DNA of 64,000 bases, taken from the NCBI RefSeq assembly GCF_009602535.1, contig NZ_WIQI01000003.1:35359-99358 (forward strand). Direction: 5' to 3'. The first letter of the stretch is position 1, and every line of letters starts with the position of its first letter. Below, piece after piece: positions 18,186 to 28,865 of this stretch. The notes beneath the pieces are model-generated. The model had not been told where the DNA came from and ran no database searches. It saw only the letters and a list, made by a program, of their open reading frames with translations. Origin of the DNA: Ornithinicoccus halotolerans. GTDB taxonomy: Bacteria > Actinomycetota > Actinomycetes > Actinomycetales > Dermatophilaceae. The translations under genes were made by a program, and so were the position numbers.

Positions 18186-19022
18186 CTACTCCTCCTCGAG
18201 GGTGCGCACCGCGCGGGCCTGCCGGGCCCGCTCGGCGACGTCCTCGGCGGCCGGGTAGGTGATCTCCTCCAGGCACAGCCCGTGCGGCGCCATCACGGTG
18301 ACGGCGGGGTCGCGCCGCCCGGCGTCCCGCACCCGGGCGGGCCATTCCGGGTCGCGGCGGCCCTCCCCCACCGGCACGACCGCGCCCACCAGCGCCCGCA
18401 CCATCGAGTGGCAGAACGCGTCGGCGACCACGGTCCCGACCAGGATCCCGTCCGGCTGCCGCTCCCAGCGGTACTCCAGCAGGGTGCGCACCGTGGTGGC
18501 GCCCTCGCGGGGCTTGCAGAACGCCGCGAAGTCGTGCAGCCCGGTCAGCGCGGCCGCGGCGGCGGTCATGGCGCGCTCGTCCAGCGGCCGACGGTGGCGC
18601 ACCGTCTCGCGGCGGCGCAGCGGGTCGGCGGCGGCGGGGTGGTCGCACAACCGGTAGGAGTAGCGGCGGTGCAGCGCGGAGAACCGCGCGTCGAAGCCCT
18701 CGGGGGCCCGGGAGACGTGCCGGACCACGATGTCGGGTGGCAGCACCCCGACCAGCCGGGTGAGCGCGGCCTCCTCGGGGGTGCGCGACGAGCGCCCCGG
18801 CAGCGCGGCCCACTGCGCGTCGGGCACGTCCACGTGGCACACCGACCCGCGCGCGTGCACCCCGGCGTCGGTGCGGCCGCCCACCGTCAGCCGCGGCGGG
18901 TCGGTGCGCAGGACCGTGCCCAGCCCCGCGGCCAGCTCCCCCTCCACGGTGCGGCGGCCGGGCTGGGCCGCCCAGCCGCTGAAGTCGGTGCCGTCGTAGC
19001 CGAGGTCGATGCGGATGCGCAC
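18186..19022 (-). CDS. truA: tRNA pseudouridine(38-40) synthase TruA
   Basis: TruA makes pseudouridine at positions 38-40 of the tRNA anticodon arm. The 278-residue protein has the catalytic GRTDAGVHA motif (Asp52), DFSGW near residue 13, FHAR-type FDARFSALHRRYSYR, and the FCHSMVRALVG segment. GTG 19022 was chosen because MRIRIDLGYDGTDF is the family start. A TACGGT -10 (19029-19034) is 6 bases upstream, so the mRNA may be leaderless. It lies after rplQ, as in other actinobacteria, but beyond a strong terminator. Confidence 0.93.
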   Translation of the reverse strand: MRIRIDLGYDGTDFSGWAAQPGRRTVEGELAAGLGTVLRTDPPRLTVGGRTDAGVHARGSVCHVDVPDAQWAALPGRSSRTPEEAALTRLVGVLPPDIVVRHVSRAPEGFDARFSALHRRYSYRLCDHPAAADPLRRRETVRHRRPLDERAMTAAAAALTGLHDFAAFCKPREGATTVRTLLEYRWERQPDGILVGTVVADAFCHSMVRALVGAVVPVGEGRRDPEWPARVRDAGRRDPAVTVMAPHGLCLEEITYPAAEDVAERARQARAVRTLEEE

Positions 19023-19028
19023 CCCTCG

Positions 19029-19034
19029 ACCGTA
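19029..19034 (-). promoter_or_regulatory. Candidate leaderless -10 of truA
   Basis: On the minus strand TACGGT is followed by 6 bases and the truA GTG. The same hexamer and spacing precede the regulator gene at 13537. Confidence 0.45.
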
Positions 19035-19078
19035 TCGCCGACCGGCGGCGCTGACACGGCGCTCCCGGTCCGGACGCA

Positions 19079-19113
19079 CCGGAGCCCGGCACCGTGACGG
19101 TGCCGGGCTCCGG
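19079..19113 (-). terminator. Terminator of the rpoA-rplQ operon
   Basis: A perfect 16-bp inverted repeat (19079-19094 and 19098-19113) with a 3-base loop lies 23 bases after the rplQ stop. No U-run follows. Confidence 0.75.
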
Positions 19114-19136
19114 GACGTGCCGGGTGGTTGCGCCGC

Positions 19137-19832
19137 TCAGGCCTTGTCCGACTCCTCGGACGCCGGCTGCTGCGAGCCGGCCTCGCCCTCGCTCGCCTCG
19201 CCGCTGTCGACGGGGTCCTCGGACTTGGTGTTGGCAGCCTCGGTGACGTCCTCGTCCTCGGTCGGCTCCTCGTTGACCTCGACGGTCTCGGCCGGGGCGG
19301 CCACGTCGCTGGTGTCCTCGGCGGCCTGCTCCTCCTCGGCGGTCAGCCCCTCGGCCTCGGCGGCCTGCGCGGCCGCGGCCGCGTTGGCCTCCTCCCGGGA
19401 CTCCTCGGAGGACTGGTCGCGGGAGGAGCGCCGGGTGGCGCCCTCGGCCTGCTGCACGACCTGCTTGCGGGCGACCGGCTCACGCACCAGCTCGATCACG
19501 GCCATCGGGGCGTTGTCGCCCTTGCGCGGCGCGACCTTGGTGATGCGGGTGTAGCCGCCGTTGCGCTCGGACATGTCCGGCGCGATCTCAGTGAACAGCC
19601 GGTGCACCGCTGCCTTGTCGCGCACGATCGCCAGCACCTTGCGACGGTTGTGCAGGTCGCCGCGCTTGGCGAAGGTGACCAGCCGCTCGGCCAGCGGCCG
19701 CAGGCGCTTGGCCTTGGCCTCGGTGGTGGTGATGCGGTCGTGCTCGAACAGGGCGGTGGCGAGGTTGGACAGCATCAGGCGCTCGTGCGCCGGACCGCCG
19801 CCGAGGCGCGGGCCCTTCTTCGGGGTAGGCAT
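19137..19832 (-). CDS. rplQ: 50S ribosomal protein L17 with long acidic C-terminal tail
   Basis: The first roughly 120 residues are ordinary L17: [32 protein letters not shown], and [21 protein letters not shown]. The protein then runs on for about 105 residues of Glu/Ala/Ser/Asp-rich, low-complexity sequence to 231 aa in total, twice the E. coli length. Related actinobacteria also extend L17, though the tail's role is unknown. It follows rpoA by 23 bases and ends the operon. Confidence 0.95.
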   Translation of the reverse strand: MPTPKKGPRLGGGPAHERLMLSNLATALFEHDRITTTEAKAKRLRPLAERLVTFAKRGDLHNRRKVLAIVRDKAAVHRLFTEIAPDMSERNGGYTRITKVAPRKGDNAPMAVIELVREPVARKQVVQQAEGATRRSSRDQSSEESREEANAAAAAQAAEAEGLTAEEEQAAEDTSDVAAPAETVEVNEEPTEDEDVTEAANTKSEDPVDSGEASEGEAGSQQPASEESDKA

Positions 19833-19855
19833 GGGTCGTATCTCCTAGCGAACGG

Positions 19856-20884
19856 TCAGTACTGCTCGTCCTCGGCGAAGGCGGCGTCGCCCTCGTCCTC
19901 CGCGACCGGGTCCTCGCGGTAGTCCGCCTGGCTCGGGTCGAACCCGGGCGGGCTGTCCTTGAGGGCCAGGCCCATCTCGGCCAGCTTCTCCTTGACCTCG
20001 TCGATCGACTTGGCACCGAAGTTGCGGATGTCGAGCAGGTCGGCCTCGCTGCGGCCCACCAGCTCACCCACGGTGTGGATGCCCTCGCGCTTGAGGCAGT
20101 TGTAGGAGCGGACGGTCAGGTCCAGGTCCTCGATGGGCAGCGCCAGGTCGGAGGCGAGCGCCGCGTCGCCGGCCGACGGGCCGACCTCGATGCCCTCGGC
20201 CTCGACGTTGAGCTCACGGGCCAGGCCGAACAGCTCGACCAGGGTCTTGCCGGCCGAGGCCAGCGCGTCCCGCGGCGCCATCGAGTTCTTGGTCTCGACG
20301 TCGACGATCAGCTTGTCGAAGTCGGTGCGCTGCTCGACACGGGTCGCCTCGACCTTGTAGGTCACCGACAGCACCGGCGAGTAGATGGAGTCGACCGGGA
20401 TGCGCCCGATCTCCTGCTCGGCCGACTTGTTCTGCTGGGCGGAGACGTAGCCGCGACCGCGCTCGACGGTGAGCTCCATCTCCACCTTGCCGGAGTCGTT
20501 CAGCGTGGCGACGTGCAGGTCCGGGTTGTGGACCTCCACCCCGGCCGGCGGGGCGATGTCAGCGGCGGTGACGGCGCCGGCGCCCTGCTTGCGCAGGTAC
20601 ATCACGACCGGCTCGTCGTGCTCGCTGGAGACGACCAGGTCCTTGAGGTTGAGGATGATCTCGGTGACGTCCTCCTTGACCCCAGGGATCGTGGAGAACT
20701 CGTGGAGCACGCCGTCGATGCGGATGCTGGTGACGGCGGCGCCGGGGATGCTGGACAGCAGGGTCCGGCGCAGCGAGTTGCCGAGGGTGTAGCCGAAGCC
20801 CGGCTCCAGCGGCTCGATGGAGAACCGGGACCGGGAGTCGGAGACGACCTCCTCGGAGAGGGTGGGACGCTGAGCGATCAGCAC
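19856..20884 (-). CDS. rpoA: RNA polymerase alpha subunit
   Basis: The alpha subunit dimerises to nucleate the polymerase core. The N-terminal domain shows [20 protein letters not shown] and [18 protein letters not shown]. After a linker near residue 235 the C-terminal domain has the DNA/activator-binding helix-hairpin-helix [19 protein letters not shown], and an acidic tail ends the 342-residue protein. GTG 20884 is preceded by AAAGGAAG. It is 152 bases downstream of rpsD, with a large hairpin between. Confidence 0.97.
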   Translation of the reverse strand: MLIAQRPTLSEEVVSDSRSRFSIEPLEPGFGYTLGNSLRRTLLSSIPGAAVTSIRIDGVLHEFSTIPGVKEDVTEIILNLKDLVVSSEHDEPVVMYLRKQGAGAVTAADIAPPAGVEVHNPDLHVATLNDSGKVEMELTVERGRGYVSAQQNKSAEQEIGRIPVDSIYSPVLSVTYKVEATRVEQRTDFDKLIVDVETKNSMAPRDALASAGKTLVELFGLARELNVEAEGIEVGPSAGDAALASDLALPIEDLDLTVRSYNCLKREGIHTVGELVGRSEADLLDIRNFGAKSIDEVKEKLAEMGLALKDSPPGFDPSQADYREDPVAEDEGDAAFAEDEQY

Positions 20885-20987
20885 GGTGTTCTTCCTTTCC
20901 ACGGGCGCCCGCCATATGACGCCTCGTGAGCTGACGGGACCATGTCCCGCCGACCGGCGGCGGCTCGGTCCGCGCCGCCGGTGGTGC

Positions 20988-21030
20988 GGTAGCGGCGCGC
21001 CCACCCAGCTGAGGTGGGCGCGCCGCTACC
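20988..21030 (-). terminator. 18-bp hairpin between rpsD and rpoA
   Basis: Perfect 18-bp arms (20988-21005 and 21013-21030) surround a 7-base loop, beginning 7 bases after the rpsD stop. A second, weaker hairpin (CCGGCGGCG / CGCCGCCGG) follows. It could terminate most transcripts from rpsD, or be an attenuator or RNA-processing site controlling rpoA. Confidence 0.65.
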
Positions 21031-21036
21031 GGATGG

Positions 21037-21645
21037 TCAGTTCTTGGAGTAGAGCTCGACGATCAGCTGCTCGGTGAGGATCGTGTCGATCTGCTCCCGG
21101 GTGGGCTGCTGGTGGATCAGGATCCGCAGCGAGCCGGGCACGACCTTCATCCAGGCCGGGACCGGGCGGTCGCCGTAGGTCTGCCGCGCCAGCTCGAACG
21201 GGAACAGCTCGACCGACTGCGGCCGGACCTCGATGATGTCGTAGGCCTCCACCCGGTAGGACGGGACGTCCACGCGCTTGCCGTTGACCATGAAGTGGCC
21301 GTGGGTGACCAGCTGCCGGGCGGCCCGGCGGGTGCGGGCCAGGCCGGCGCGGTAGACGACGTTGTCCAGCCGGGACTCCAGGATGGTCAGCAGGTTGTGA
21401 CCGGTCTGGCCGGGGCGGCGGGCCGCCTCCTCGTAGTAGCGGCGGAACTGCTTCTCCATCACCCCGTAGGTGAAGCGGGCCTTCTGCTTCTCCTGCAGCT
21501 GGGTGAGGTACTCCTTCTCCTGGGTCCGGCGCCGGCCGTGCTGGCCGGGCGGGAACGGACGCAGGTCGAAGTTCTTGTCGCCGCCGACCAGGTCGGTCTT
21601 CAGGCGGCGGGACTTCTTGGTGATGGGTCCGGTGTAACGAGCCAT
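21037..21645 (-). CDS. rpsD: 30S ribosomal protein S4
   Basis: S4 starts assembly of the 30S 5' domain and binds its own mRNA in some bacteria. The 202-residue protein has the S4 RNA-binding domain (LESRLDNVVYRAGLARTRRAARQLVTHGH). The N-terminal zinc cysteines of the C+ form are absent (MARYTGPITKKSRR), so this is the zinc-free C- type. It is 22 bases after rpsK. Confidence 0.97.
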   Translation of the reverse strand: MARYTGPITKKSRRLKTDLVGGDKNFDLRPFPPGQHGRRRTQEKEYLTQLQEKQKARFTYGVMEKQFRRYYEEAARRPGQTGHNLLTILESRLDNVVYRAGLARTRRAARQLVTHGHFMVNGKRVDVPSYRVEAYDIIEVRPQSVELFPFELARQTYGDRPVPAWMKVVPGSLRILIHQQPTREQIDTILTEQLIVELYSKN

Positions 21646-21667
21646 GTCTTCCTCTACCTTCCCGCGC

Positions 21668-22075
21668 TCAGACTCGACGCTTCTTCGGCGGGCGAACGCC
21701 GTTGTGGGCCTGCGGGGTGACGTCCTGGATCGCGCCGACCTCCAGGCCGGCCGCGGTCAGCGAACGGATCGCGGTCTCCCGGCCCGAGCCCGGGCCCTTG
21801 ACGAACACGTCGACCTTGCGCATGCCGTGCTCCATGGCGCGGCGGGCGGCGGCCTCGGCGGCCATCTGGGCGGCGTACGGGGTGGACTTGCGCGAGCCCT
21901 TGAACCCGACCTGGCCCGAGGAGGCCCAGGCGATCACCGCGCCGGACGGGTCGGTGATGGACACGATGGTGTTGCTGAACGTGCTCTTGATGTGAGCCTG
22001 CCCGTAGGCGACGTTCTTCTTCTCCTTGCGGCGCACCTTGCGGGTGCTGGCCGTGCTACGGCTCTTGGGGGGCAT
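21668..22075 (-). CDS. rpsK: 30S ribosomal protein S11
   Basis: S11 lines the 30S platform near the mRNA exit. The 135-residue protein shows [33 protein letters not shown] and the C-terminal [12 protein letters not shown], all standard. It lies between rpsM (35 bases) and rpsD (22 bases) in the infA-to-rplQ cluster. Confidence 0.97.
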   Translation of the reverse strand: MPPKSRSTASTRKVRRKEKKNVAYGQAHIKSTFSNTIVSITDPSGAVIAWASSGQVGFKGSRKSTPYAAQMAAEAAARRAMEHGMRKVDVFVKGPGSGRETAIRSLTAAGLEVGAIQDVTPQAHNGVRPPKKRRV

Positions 22076-22110
22076 TCAGTTACTCCTGACGAATCGGGGC
22101 AGCGCCGGCC

Positions 22111-22488
22111 TTACCGGCCGGCCTTCTTCTTGCCGGCGACGGTGCGCTTGGGGCCCTTGCGGGTGCGCGCGTTGGTCTTGGTCCGCTGGCCGTGCACGGG
22201 CAGTCCGCGGCGGTGCCGCAGGCCCTGGTAGCTGCCGATCTCCACCTTGCGGCGGATGTCGGCCGCGACCTCACGGCGCAGGTCACCCTCGAGGCGGTAG
22301 TTGCCCTCGAGGTGGTCACGCAGCGCGATGAGCTGCTCGTCCGTCAGGTCCTTGACGCGGGTGGACGGGTCGACCCCGGCCTGTTCCAGCGTCTCCTTCG
22401 CGCGGGTGCGTCCCACGCCGAAGATGTAGGTGAGGCCGACCTCGACGCGCTTCTCGCGCGGCAGGTCGACTCCGATGAGACGTGCCAT
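22111..22488 (-). CDS. rpsM: 30S ribosomal protein S13
   Basis: S13 forms intersubunit bridges in the 30S head. The 125-residue protein starts [22 protein letters not shown] and has the helix-two-turn-helix [15 protein letters not shown] and the basic tail [18 protein letters not shown] 22488 has an AGGAGAACC site. Its upstream spacer to rpmJ is unusually long (202 bases). Confidence 0.97.
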   Translation of the reverse strand: MARLIGVDLPREKRVEVGLTYIFGVGRTRAKETLEQAGVDPSTRVKDLTDEQLIALRDHLEGNYRLEGDLRREVAADIRRKVEIGSYQGLRHRRGLPVHGQRTKTNARTRKGPKRTVAGKKKAGR

Positions 22489-22548
22489 CTGGCGGTTCTC
22501 CTGTTGTCGTGCGGAGGTCTGGTGCAGCACCGGTCCGCGTCCTCTGGT

Positions 22549-22570
22549 GGGCCCGGGGGCCCGGGGGCCC
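22549..22570. repeat. Tandem palindromic GGGCCC repeat in the rpmJ-rpsM spacer
   Basis: Three GGGCCC palindromes are spaced by GG, i.e. nearly three copies of an 8-bp unit. The tract lies in the 202-base spacer between rpmJ and rpsM. It could form alternative hairpins in RNA. No other gene or clear promoter is seen in this spacer. Confidence 0.75.
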
Positions 22571-22690
22571 GTGCGGTCCTCGGCCTCCGTGCCGAGGGTG
22601 ACGTCCCGCCTGTCGGGGGGCGGGTGCTGCCTGCTTCTCTTCAGGTATGGCGCTCGCGAGGATCCGCGACGCGTGCTGGTCGGGAGCTGC

Positions 22691-22804
22691 TCAGCCCTGG
22701 CGCTGCTTGTGGCGCAGGTTGTCGCAGATCACCATGATCCGGCCGTGCCGGCGGATCACCTTGCACTTGTCGCAGATCTTCTTGACGCTCGGCTGAACCT
22801 TCAT
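22691..22804 (-). CDS. rpmJ: 50S ribosomal protein L36
   Basis: L36 is the smallest ribosomal protein: 37 residues reading [11 protein letters not shown] and ending RHKQRQG. Three Cys and one His (CDKC, then CDNLRH) form the zinc site of the C+ type. It lies 83 bases after infA, the usual neighbour. Confidence 0.95.
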   Translation of the reverse strand: MKVQPSVKKICDKCKVIRRHGRIMVICDNLRHKQRQG

Positions 22805-22887
22805 GCGTTCGCTGCCGTCTCTCGATCTCTGGGTGGTCAGGGTCTGGGTGTGCACGCGGCAGTCCGGGGCGCGGGTCCCCGGGCTGC

Positions 22888-23109
22888 TCAGCGGTAGCGG
22901 AAGACGATCCGGCCGCGAGTGAGGTCGTACGGGCTGAGCTCCACCACGACCCGGTCCTCGGGGAGGATCCGGATGTAGTGCTGACGCATCTTCCCGGAGA
23001 TGTGAGCCAGCACGGTGTGACCGTTGGTCAGCTCGACCCGGAAGTTCGCGTTCGGGAGGGCCTCCACCACGGTGCCCTCGATCTCAATGACGCCGTCCTT
23101 CTTCGCCAT
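22888..23109 (-). CDS. infA: Translation initiation factor IF-1
   Basis: IF-1 (73 aa) is an OB-fold protein that occupies the 30S A site during initiation. The sequence [20 protein letters not shown], then [27 protein letters not shown] in two stretches, is nearly identical to other actinobacteria. ATG 23109 fits the family start; the GGAGG is only 2 bases away, and a GTG three codons earlier is a possible alternative. It is the first gene of the infA-rpmJ-rpsM-rpsK-rpsD-rpoA-rplQ cluster. Confidence 0.96.
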   Translation of the reverse strand: MAKKDGVIEIEGTVVEALPNANFRVELTNGHTVLAHISGKMRQHYIRILPEDRVVVELSPYDLTRGRIVFRYR

Positions 23110-23228
23110 GTCCTCCACATTTCTGAGCAGCCGTCACCCGTGGTGAGGGTGTCGACTCCAAGGTTGCGTGCACGATGTCGGCCCGGCCGGGCGTCGCACT
23201 GGGCGAACCCGCACATGACCGACACGAC

Positions 23229-23259
23229 AGTCTACGCCACGGGCGCCACCCGACACCAA
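23229..23259 (-). promoter_or_regulatory. Candidate promoter of the infA cluster
   Basis: On the minus strand, -10 TAGACT (23229-23234) and a possible -35 TTGGTG (23254-23259) are 19 bases apart, a long spacer. The predicted leader before infA is roughly 110 bases. A small 7-bp hairpin (23261-23277) just upstream may end map transcripts. Confidence 0.4.
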
Positions 23260-23304
23260 TCCAGGTCCTTGACCTGGCGCCCGCCGGAGGTGTAGCGGCC
23301 GACC

Positions 23305-24168
23305 TCAGCCGGCCGGGGCGAAGGCGGCGCCGATCGCGGCCAGCGGCTGCTGCCCGCCGTCCACGGCGGTGAGCACCCACAGCCCCCCGGCGGTGACCGC
23401 CACGGTGTGCTCCCAGTGGGCGGCGCGGGTCCCGTCGCTGGTGACGACGGTCCAGTCGTCCTCGAGGGTGCGGGTCTCGATGGTGCCGAGGGTGAGCATC
23501 GGCTCGATCGCCAGCGTCGCCCCGGCCGGCACGGTTGGTCCCTTGCTGGTGACGGCGAAGTTGGGCACGTGCGGGTCCATGTGCATCTCCCGGCCGATGC
23601 CGTGGCCCACGTAGTCCTCCACGATCCCGTAGCTGAGCGGCAGGCCCTCGGCCTGGCGGCGCTCCTGCGCCGCGGTGGCGGCGGCCTCCACCTGCTCCCC
23701 CACGGCGTGCAGCCGTCCGCCCGCGCGCAGCGCGGCGATGCCGGCCCACATCGCGGCCTCGGTGTCGTCCATCAGCGCCAAATCCTCCGGGCGGGGGGCC
23801 GCGCGGCCGCCGACGACCAGCGACCTGGCGGAGTCCCCGTGCCAGCCCTGCACGATCGCGCCGCAGTCGATGGAGACCAGGTCCCCGTCGTGCAGCTCCC
23901 GGTCACCGGGGATCCCGTGCACGACCTCCTCGTTGACGCTGACGCACAGCGAGCCGGGGAAGCCGTGGTAGCCCTTGAAGGAGGGGACCGCTCCGCTGTC
24001 GCGGATGTGCTCCTCGGCCATCCGGTCCAGCTCGCCGGTGGTGGTGCCCGCCCGGGCCTCGGCGACGACCAGGTCCAGGGTGCGGGCCACCACGAGACCG
24101 GCCTGGCGCATCAGCAGCAGCTGGTCGTGGCTCTTGGCCTCGATGCGGTCACGGCGCAGGAAGGACAT
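23305..24168 (-). CDS. map: Methionine aminopeptidase type I
   Basis: Map removes the initiator methionine from new proteins. All five metal ligands of the pita-bread fold can be placed: two Asp in SIDCGAIVQGWHGDSAR, His in GHGIGREMHMDPHVPN, Glu in AIEPML and Glu in HWEHTV. The length of 287 aa includes a short N-terminal tail, and there is no zinc-finger extension. It follows adk by 11 bases in a secY-adk-map unit. Confidence 0.96.
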   Translation of the reverse strand: MSFLRRDRIEAKSHDQLLLMRQAGLVVARTLDLVVAEARAGTTTGELDRMAEEHIRDSGAVPSFKGYHGFPGSLCVSVNEEVVHGIPGDRELHDGDLVSIDCGAIVQGWHGDSARSLVVGGRAAPRPEDLALMDDTEAAMWAGIAALRAGGRLHAVGEQVEAAATAAQERRQAEGLPLSYGIVEDYVGHGIGREMHMDPHVPNFAVTSKGPTVPAGATLAIEPMLTLGTIETRTLEDDWTVVTSDGTRAAHWEHTVAVTAGGLWVLTAVDGGQQPLAAIGAAFAPAG

Positions 24169-24179
24169 GGCGGGGCCGT

Positions 24180-24757
24180 TCAGCGCTGCGGGCGGTCGCG
24201 GTCCAGCGCGGCCGAGATCCGCTCGCGGACCTCCTCGACCGTGCCCATGCCGTCCACCTGGCGCAGCAGGCCGCGCTCGCGGTAGATGCTGGCCAGCGGG
24301 GCGGTCTCCTCGACGTAGATCGCCATCCGCTCGCGGATGACCTCCTCGGTGTCGTCGGCCCGGCCCTGGTCCCGGGCCCGCTGCTGCAGCCGCTGCACGA
24401 CCTCGTCGGTGTCGACGGTCAGCTCGAGCACCACGTCCAGGACCACTCCCTGCTCGGCGAGCATCTCGTCCAGGGCCTCGACCTGGCCGGGGGTGCGGGG
24501 ATAGCCGTCCAGGAGGAACCCGTGCCGGGCGTCGTCCTGCACCAGCCGGTCCCGCACGATGGCGTTGGTGACCTCGTCGGGCACGTAGCCACCGGAGGCG
24601 AGGATCTCCTTGACCTGCTGGCCGAGCTCGGTCTCGTTCTTGATGTTGGCCCGGAAGATGTCGCCGGTGGAGATGGCGGGGATGGAGCGCGACTCGGCGA
24701 TGGCGGCGGCCTGGGTGCCTTTGCCGGCCCCGGGCGGCCCGAGGATGACGATGCGCA

Positions 24758-24758
<1 letters not shown>
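24180..24758 (-). CDS. adk: Adenylate kinase (short form)
   Basis: Adk interconverts ATP+AMP and 2 ADP. The P-loop [10 protein letters not shown] (residues 7-16), the [12 protein letters not shown]-site segment and the Arg-rich C-terminal part are present. At 192 aa the LID domain is reduced and carries no zinc cysteines, as in mycobacterial enzymes. Its ATG shares the A of the secY TGA (TGATG), so translation is coupled. Confidence 0.96.
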
Positions 24759-26083
<1,325 letters not shown>

Positions 26084-26185
26084 TGGCGGATCCTCCCTGG
26101 ATGGGCCCCGGTGACGCGGGTGATGCGGCAACCGGGTGACGATAACACTCGCCGGGTCGGCGACCCGTGAGCGTCCGGGACGACG

Positions 26186-26220
26186 ACGCCCCGGGCCGCC
26201 GTGGTGGCGTCCCGGGGCGT
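26186..26220 (-). terminator. Terminator after rplO
   Basis: Ten-base arms ACGCCCCGGG / CCCGGGGCGT (26186-26195 and 26211-26220) flank a loop that adds three more pairs. It ends the spc operon just before secY. Confidence 0.65.
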
Positions 26221-26249
26221 GGTCACGGCGGGCGCGCCGGCCCTGGGCC

Positions 26250-26735
26250 TCAGGCCTGGGTGGCCGTGCCCCCGGCCGCCTCGATCTTCTCCCTGGCGGA
26301 GGCCGAGAACTTGTCGGCGGTCACGGTGAGCGCTGCGGACAGCTCACCGGTGCCGAGCACCTTGACCGGCTGGCCCTTGCGGACCGCGCCCTTGGCGACC
26401 AGGTCCGCGACGGTGACCTCGCCGCCGTCGGGGTAGAGCTCGGCGAGCCGGTCCAGGTTCACGACCTGGTACTCGGTGCGGAACCTATTGGTGAAGCCAC
26501 GCAGCTTGGGCAGCCGCATGTGCAGCGGGGTCTGGCCGCCCTCGAAGGCCGCCGACACCTGGTAGCGGGCCTTGGTGCCCTTGGTGCCGCGGCCGGCGGT
26601 CTTGCCCTTGCGGCCGCCCTCGCCGCGACCGACGCGGGTGCGCGCGGTCTTGGCGCCGGGCGCGGGACGCAGGTGGTGCGGCTTCAGCGCACCGGACCCC
26701 GCCCGGCGCTCGGTCTTGGCAGTGGTGTCAGCCAT
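26250..26735 (-). CDS. rplO: 50S ribosomal protein L15
   Basis: L15 is a late-assembly 23S-binding protein. The 161-residue sequence has the Gly-rich N-terminal RNA tail with [18 protein letters not shown], then [18 protein letters not shown], and ends with a short Ala/Gly helix. It follows rpmD by two bases and is the last gene of the spc operon. Confidence 0.97.
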   Translation of the reverse strand: MADTTAKTERRAGSGALKPHHLRPAPGAKTARTRVGRGEGGRKGKTAGRGTKGTKARYQVSAAFEGGQTPLHMRLPKLRGFTNRFRTEYQVVNLDRLAELYPDGGEVTVADLVAKGAVRKGQPVKVLGTGELSAALTVTADKFSASAREKIEAAGGTATQA

Positions 26736-26737
26736 GG

Positions 26738-26920
26738 TCAGTCAACCTCCTCGACGGTCACCATGTGGGCGACCGCACGGACCATCCCCCGGAACTCGGG
26801 GCGGTCCTCCTTCACGACGCTGTCACCGACGCGCTTGAGCCCCAGCGAGCGCAGCGTCTCGCGGTGCTGGACCTTGGCGCCGATGATCGAACGGGTCTGG
26901 GTCACCTTCAGCTGCGCCAT
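26738..26920 (-). CDS. rpmD: 50S ribosomal protein L30
   Basis: L30 is 60 residues: [22 protein letters not shown], read in two parts, then [10 protein letters not shown]. It belongs to the short bacterial L30 family. Its ATG overlaps the rpsE TGA by one base and rplO begins two bases after it, so rpsE-rpmD-rplO are tightly coupled. Confidence 0.96.
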   Translation of the reverse strand: MAQLKVTQTRSIIGAKVQHRETLRSLGLKRVGDSVVKEDRPEFRGMVRAVAHMVTVEEVD

Positions 26921-27492
26921 CAGGCACCCGCCTCGGCACGGGCCCGCAGCATCGCCGCGGGGGCCACGTCCTCCAGCGGCAGCCCGCGACGGGCGGCAAC
27001 GGCCTCCGGCCGCTCCAGACCCTTCAGGGCGGCGATGGTGGCGTGGACGATGTTGATCGCGTTGTCCGAGCCCAGCGACTTGCTCAGCACGTCGTGGATG
27101 CCGGCGCACTCCAGGACCGCACGCACCGGGCCACCGGCGATGACACCGGTACCGGCGCTGGCCGGGCGCAGCAGCACGACGCCGGCGGCGTCCTCGCCCT
27201 GCACCGGGTGCGGGATGGTGCCGCCGACACGCGGCACGCGGAAGAAGTTCTTCTTCGCCATCTCCACGCCCTTGGAGATCGCCGAGGGGACCTCCTTGGC
27301 CTTGCCGTAGCCGACACCGACGGTGCCGTCGCCATCGCCCACCACGACCAGCGCGGTGAAGCTGAAGCGACGACCACCCTTGACGACCTTGGCGACGCGG
27401 TTGATGGTGACCACGCGCTCGAGGTACTGGTTTCGCTCCTCGTCGCGGCCTCCGCGACGGTCGCGGCTGCGACGGTTGTCCCGATCAGCCAT
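26920..27492 (-). CDS. rpsE: 30S ribosomal protein S5
   Basis: S5 helps decoding accuracy and, with S4, shapes the mRNA entry. The 190-residue protein has an Arg/Asp-rich N-terminal tail of about 20 residues, the dsRBD-like [19 protein letters not shown] and the second-domain [19 protein letters not shown]. The loop linked to spectinomycin resistance (VVKGGRRF) looks wild type. It is 37 bases from rplR. Confidence 0.97.
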   Translation of the reverse strand: MADRDNRRSRDRRGGRDEERNQYLERVVTINRVAKVVKGGRRFSFTALVVVGDGDGTVGVGYGKAKEVPSAISKGVEMAKKNFFRVPRVGGTIPHPVQGEDAAGVVLLRPASAGTGVIAGGPVRAVLECAGIHDVLSKSLGSDNAINIVHATIAALKGLERPEAVAARRGLPLEDVAPAAMLRARAEAGA

Positions 27493-27529
27493 CAGAGGAT
27501 CCTCTTCTTCGGGTAGACGGTGGTGGTGG

Positions 27530-27904
27530 TCACAGGGACAGCCCTCCCTCTCGGGCGCCCTCGGCGATCGCGGCGACCCGTCCGGCGTAGCGGTTGCCAC
27601 CCCGGTCGAAGACGGCCGCGGAGACGCCGGTCGCCGTGGCGCGCTCGGCCAGCAGCTCGCCGACGCGGCGCGCCTTGGCGGTCTTGTCGGCCGCCAGCCC
27701 GCGCAGGTCCGGCTCCATGGTGGAGGCCGAGGCCAGGGTGCGGCTGGCAGTGTCGTCGACCAGCTGGACGAAGACGTGCCGCGAGGAGCGGTTCACCACC
27801 AGACGGGGGCGCTCTGCGGTCCCGGAGATCTTCTTGCGCAGCCGCAGGTGGCGGCGCGCCCGGGACGCGTTCTTGCCCTTGGCACGCTTGACGATCATTG
27901 CCAT
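27530..27904 (-). CDS. rplR: 50S ribosomal protein L18
   Basis: L18 binds 5S rRNA in the central protuberance. The 124-residue protein has a basic head ([19 protein letters not shown]), the core [18 protein letters not shown] and the C-terminal [21 protein letters not shown]. It follows rplF by three bases. Confidence 0.97.
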   Translation of the reverse strand: MAMIVKRAKGKNASRARRHLRLRKKISGTAERPRLVVNRSSRHVFVQLVDDTASRTLASASTMEPDLRGLAADKTAKARRVGELLAERATATGVSAAVFDRGGNRYAGRVAAIAEGAREGGLSL

Positions 27905-27907
27905 GGC

Positions 27908-28447
27908 TTACTTACCAGCCTTTCCGACCTTGCGGCGGATGCGCTCGCCTTCGTAGCGCACGCCCTTGCCCTTGTAGGGGTCGGGGCGGCGCAGCTTACG
28001 AATGTTGGCCGCCACCTCGCCGACCTGCTGCTTGTCGATGCCCGTGACGGAGAACCGGGTGGGGTTCTCCACCTGGAAGGTGATGCCCTCCGGGGCCTTG
28101 ACCAGGACCGGGTGGGAGTAGCCCAGCGCGAACTCGAGGTCGCTGCCGCGGGCCAGCACCCGGTAGCCGGTGCCGTGGATCTCCAGCCGCTTGGTGTAGC
28201 CCTCGGTGACGCCCTGGACCATGTTGGCGACCAGGGTGCGGCTCAGGCCGTGCAGCGACTTGGACTCGCGCTCGTCGTCGGGACGGGACACCTCGATGGC
28301 GCCCTCGTCGTTCTTGGCGACGGTGATCGGCTCGGCCACGGTCGTCTGCAGCTGGCCCTTGGGGCCCTTGACCGCGACGGTCTGGCCGTCGATGGTGACC
28401 TCCACGCCGGAGGGCACGGTGACAGGAAGCTTTCCGATGCGGGACAT
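27908..28447 (-). CDS. rplF: 50S ribosomal protein L6
   Basis: L6 lies near the GTPase-associated centre. The 179-residue protein starts [17 protein letters not shown] and ends with the family signature [19 protein letters not shown]. The two L6 repeats are complete. It is 19 bases after rpsH. Confidence 0.97.
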   Translation of the reverse strand: MSRIGKLPVTVPSGVEVTIDGQTVAVKGPKGQLQTTVAEPITVAKNDEGAIEVSRPDDERESKSLHGLSRTLVANMVQGVTEGYTKRLEIHGTGYRVLARGSDLEFALGYSHPVLVKAPEGITFQVENPTRFSVTGIDKQQVGEVAANIRKLRRPDPYKGKGVRYEGERIRRKVGKAGK

Positions 28448-28466
28448 GCCTATTGCTCCTTCCTGC

Positions 28467-28865
28467 TCACCAGACGTAGGCGAGGACTTCCCCGCCCACG
28501 CCCTTCTCGTTGGCCTGGCGGTCGGTCAGCAGGCCGGAGGAGGTGGAGATGATCGCCACACCCAGCCCGCCGAGCACGCGCGGCAGGTTCGTCGACTTCG
28601 CGTACACCCGCAGCCCGGGCTTGGACACCCGGCGCACACCGGCGATGGAGCGCTCGCGGTTCGGCCCGTACTTGAGGTCGATCCGCAGCGTCTTGCCCAC
28701 CTCGGCGTCCTCGACGCTCCAGCCGGCGATGTAGCCCTCGGCCTGCAGGATCTCGGCGATGTGGGACTTCAGCTTCGAGAACGGCATGCTGACCTCGTCC
28801 TTGTGCGCCGAGTTGGCGTTGCGGATGCGGGTCAGCATGTCCGCGATCGGGTCGGTCATTGTCAT
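28467..28865 (-). CDS. rpsH: 30S ribosomal protein S8
   Basis: S8 binds 16S helix 21 and in E. coli represses the spc operon. The 132-residue protein has [18 protein letters not shown] at the N-terminus and the C-terminal signature [23 protein letters not shown] 28865 or the ATG two codons later could start it; no strong ribosome site distinguishes them. It is 93 bases after rpsN. Confidence 0.96.
   Translation of the reverse strand: MTMTDPIADMLTRIRNANSAHKDEVSMPFSKLKSHIAEILQAEGYIAGWSVEDAEVGKTLRIDLKYGPNRERSIAGVRRVSKPGLRVYAKSTNLPRVLGGLGVAIISTSSGLLTDRQANEKGVGGEVLAYVW

Noticed and set aside
18129..19092. Apparent fusion of the OYE frame with sequence antisense-in-frame to truA
   Set aside because: The upstream part is another frame of truA; the real OYE N-terminus is found after correcting one frameshift.
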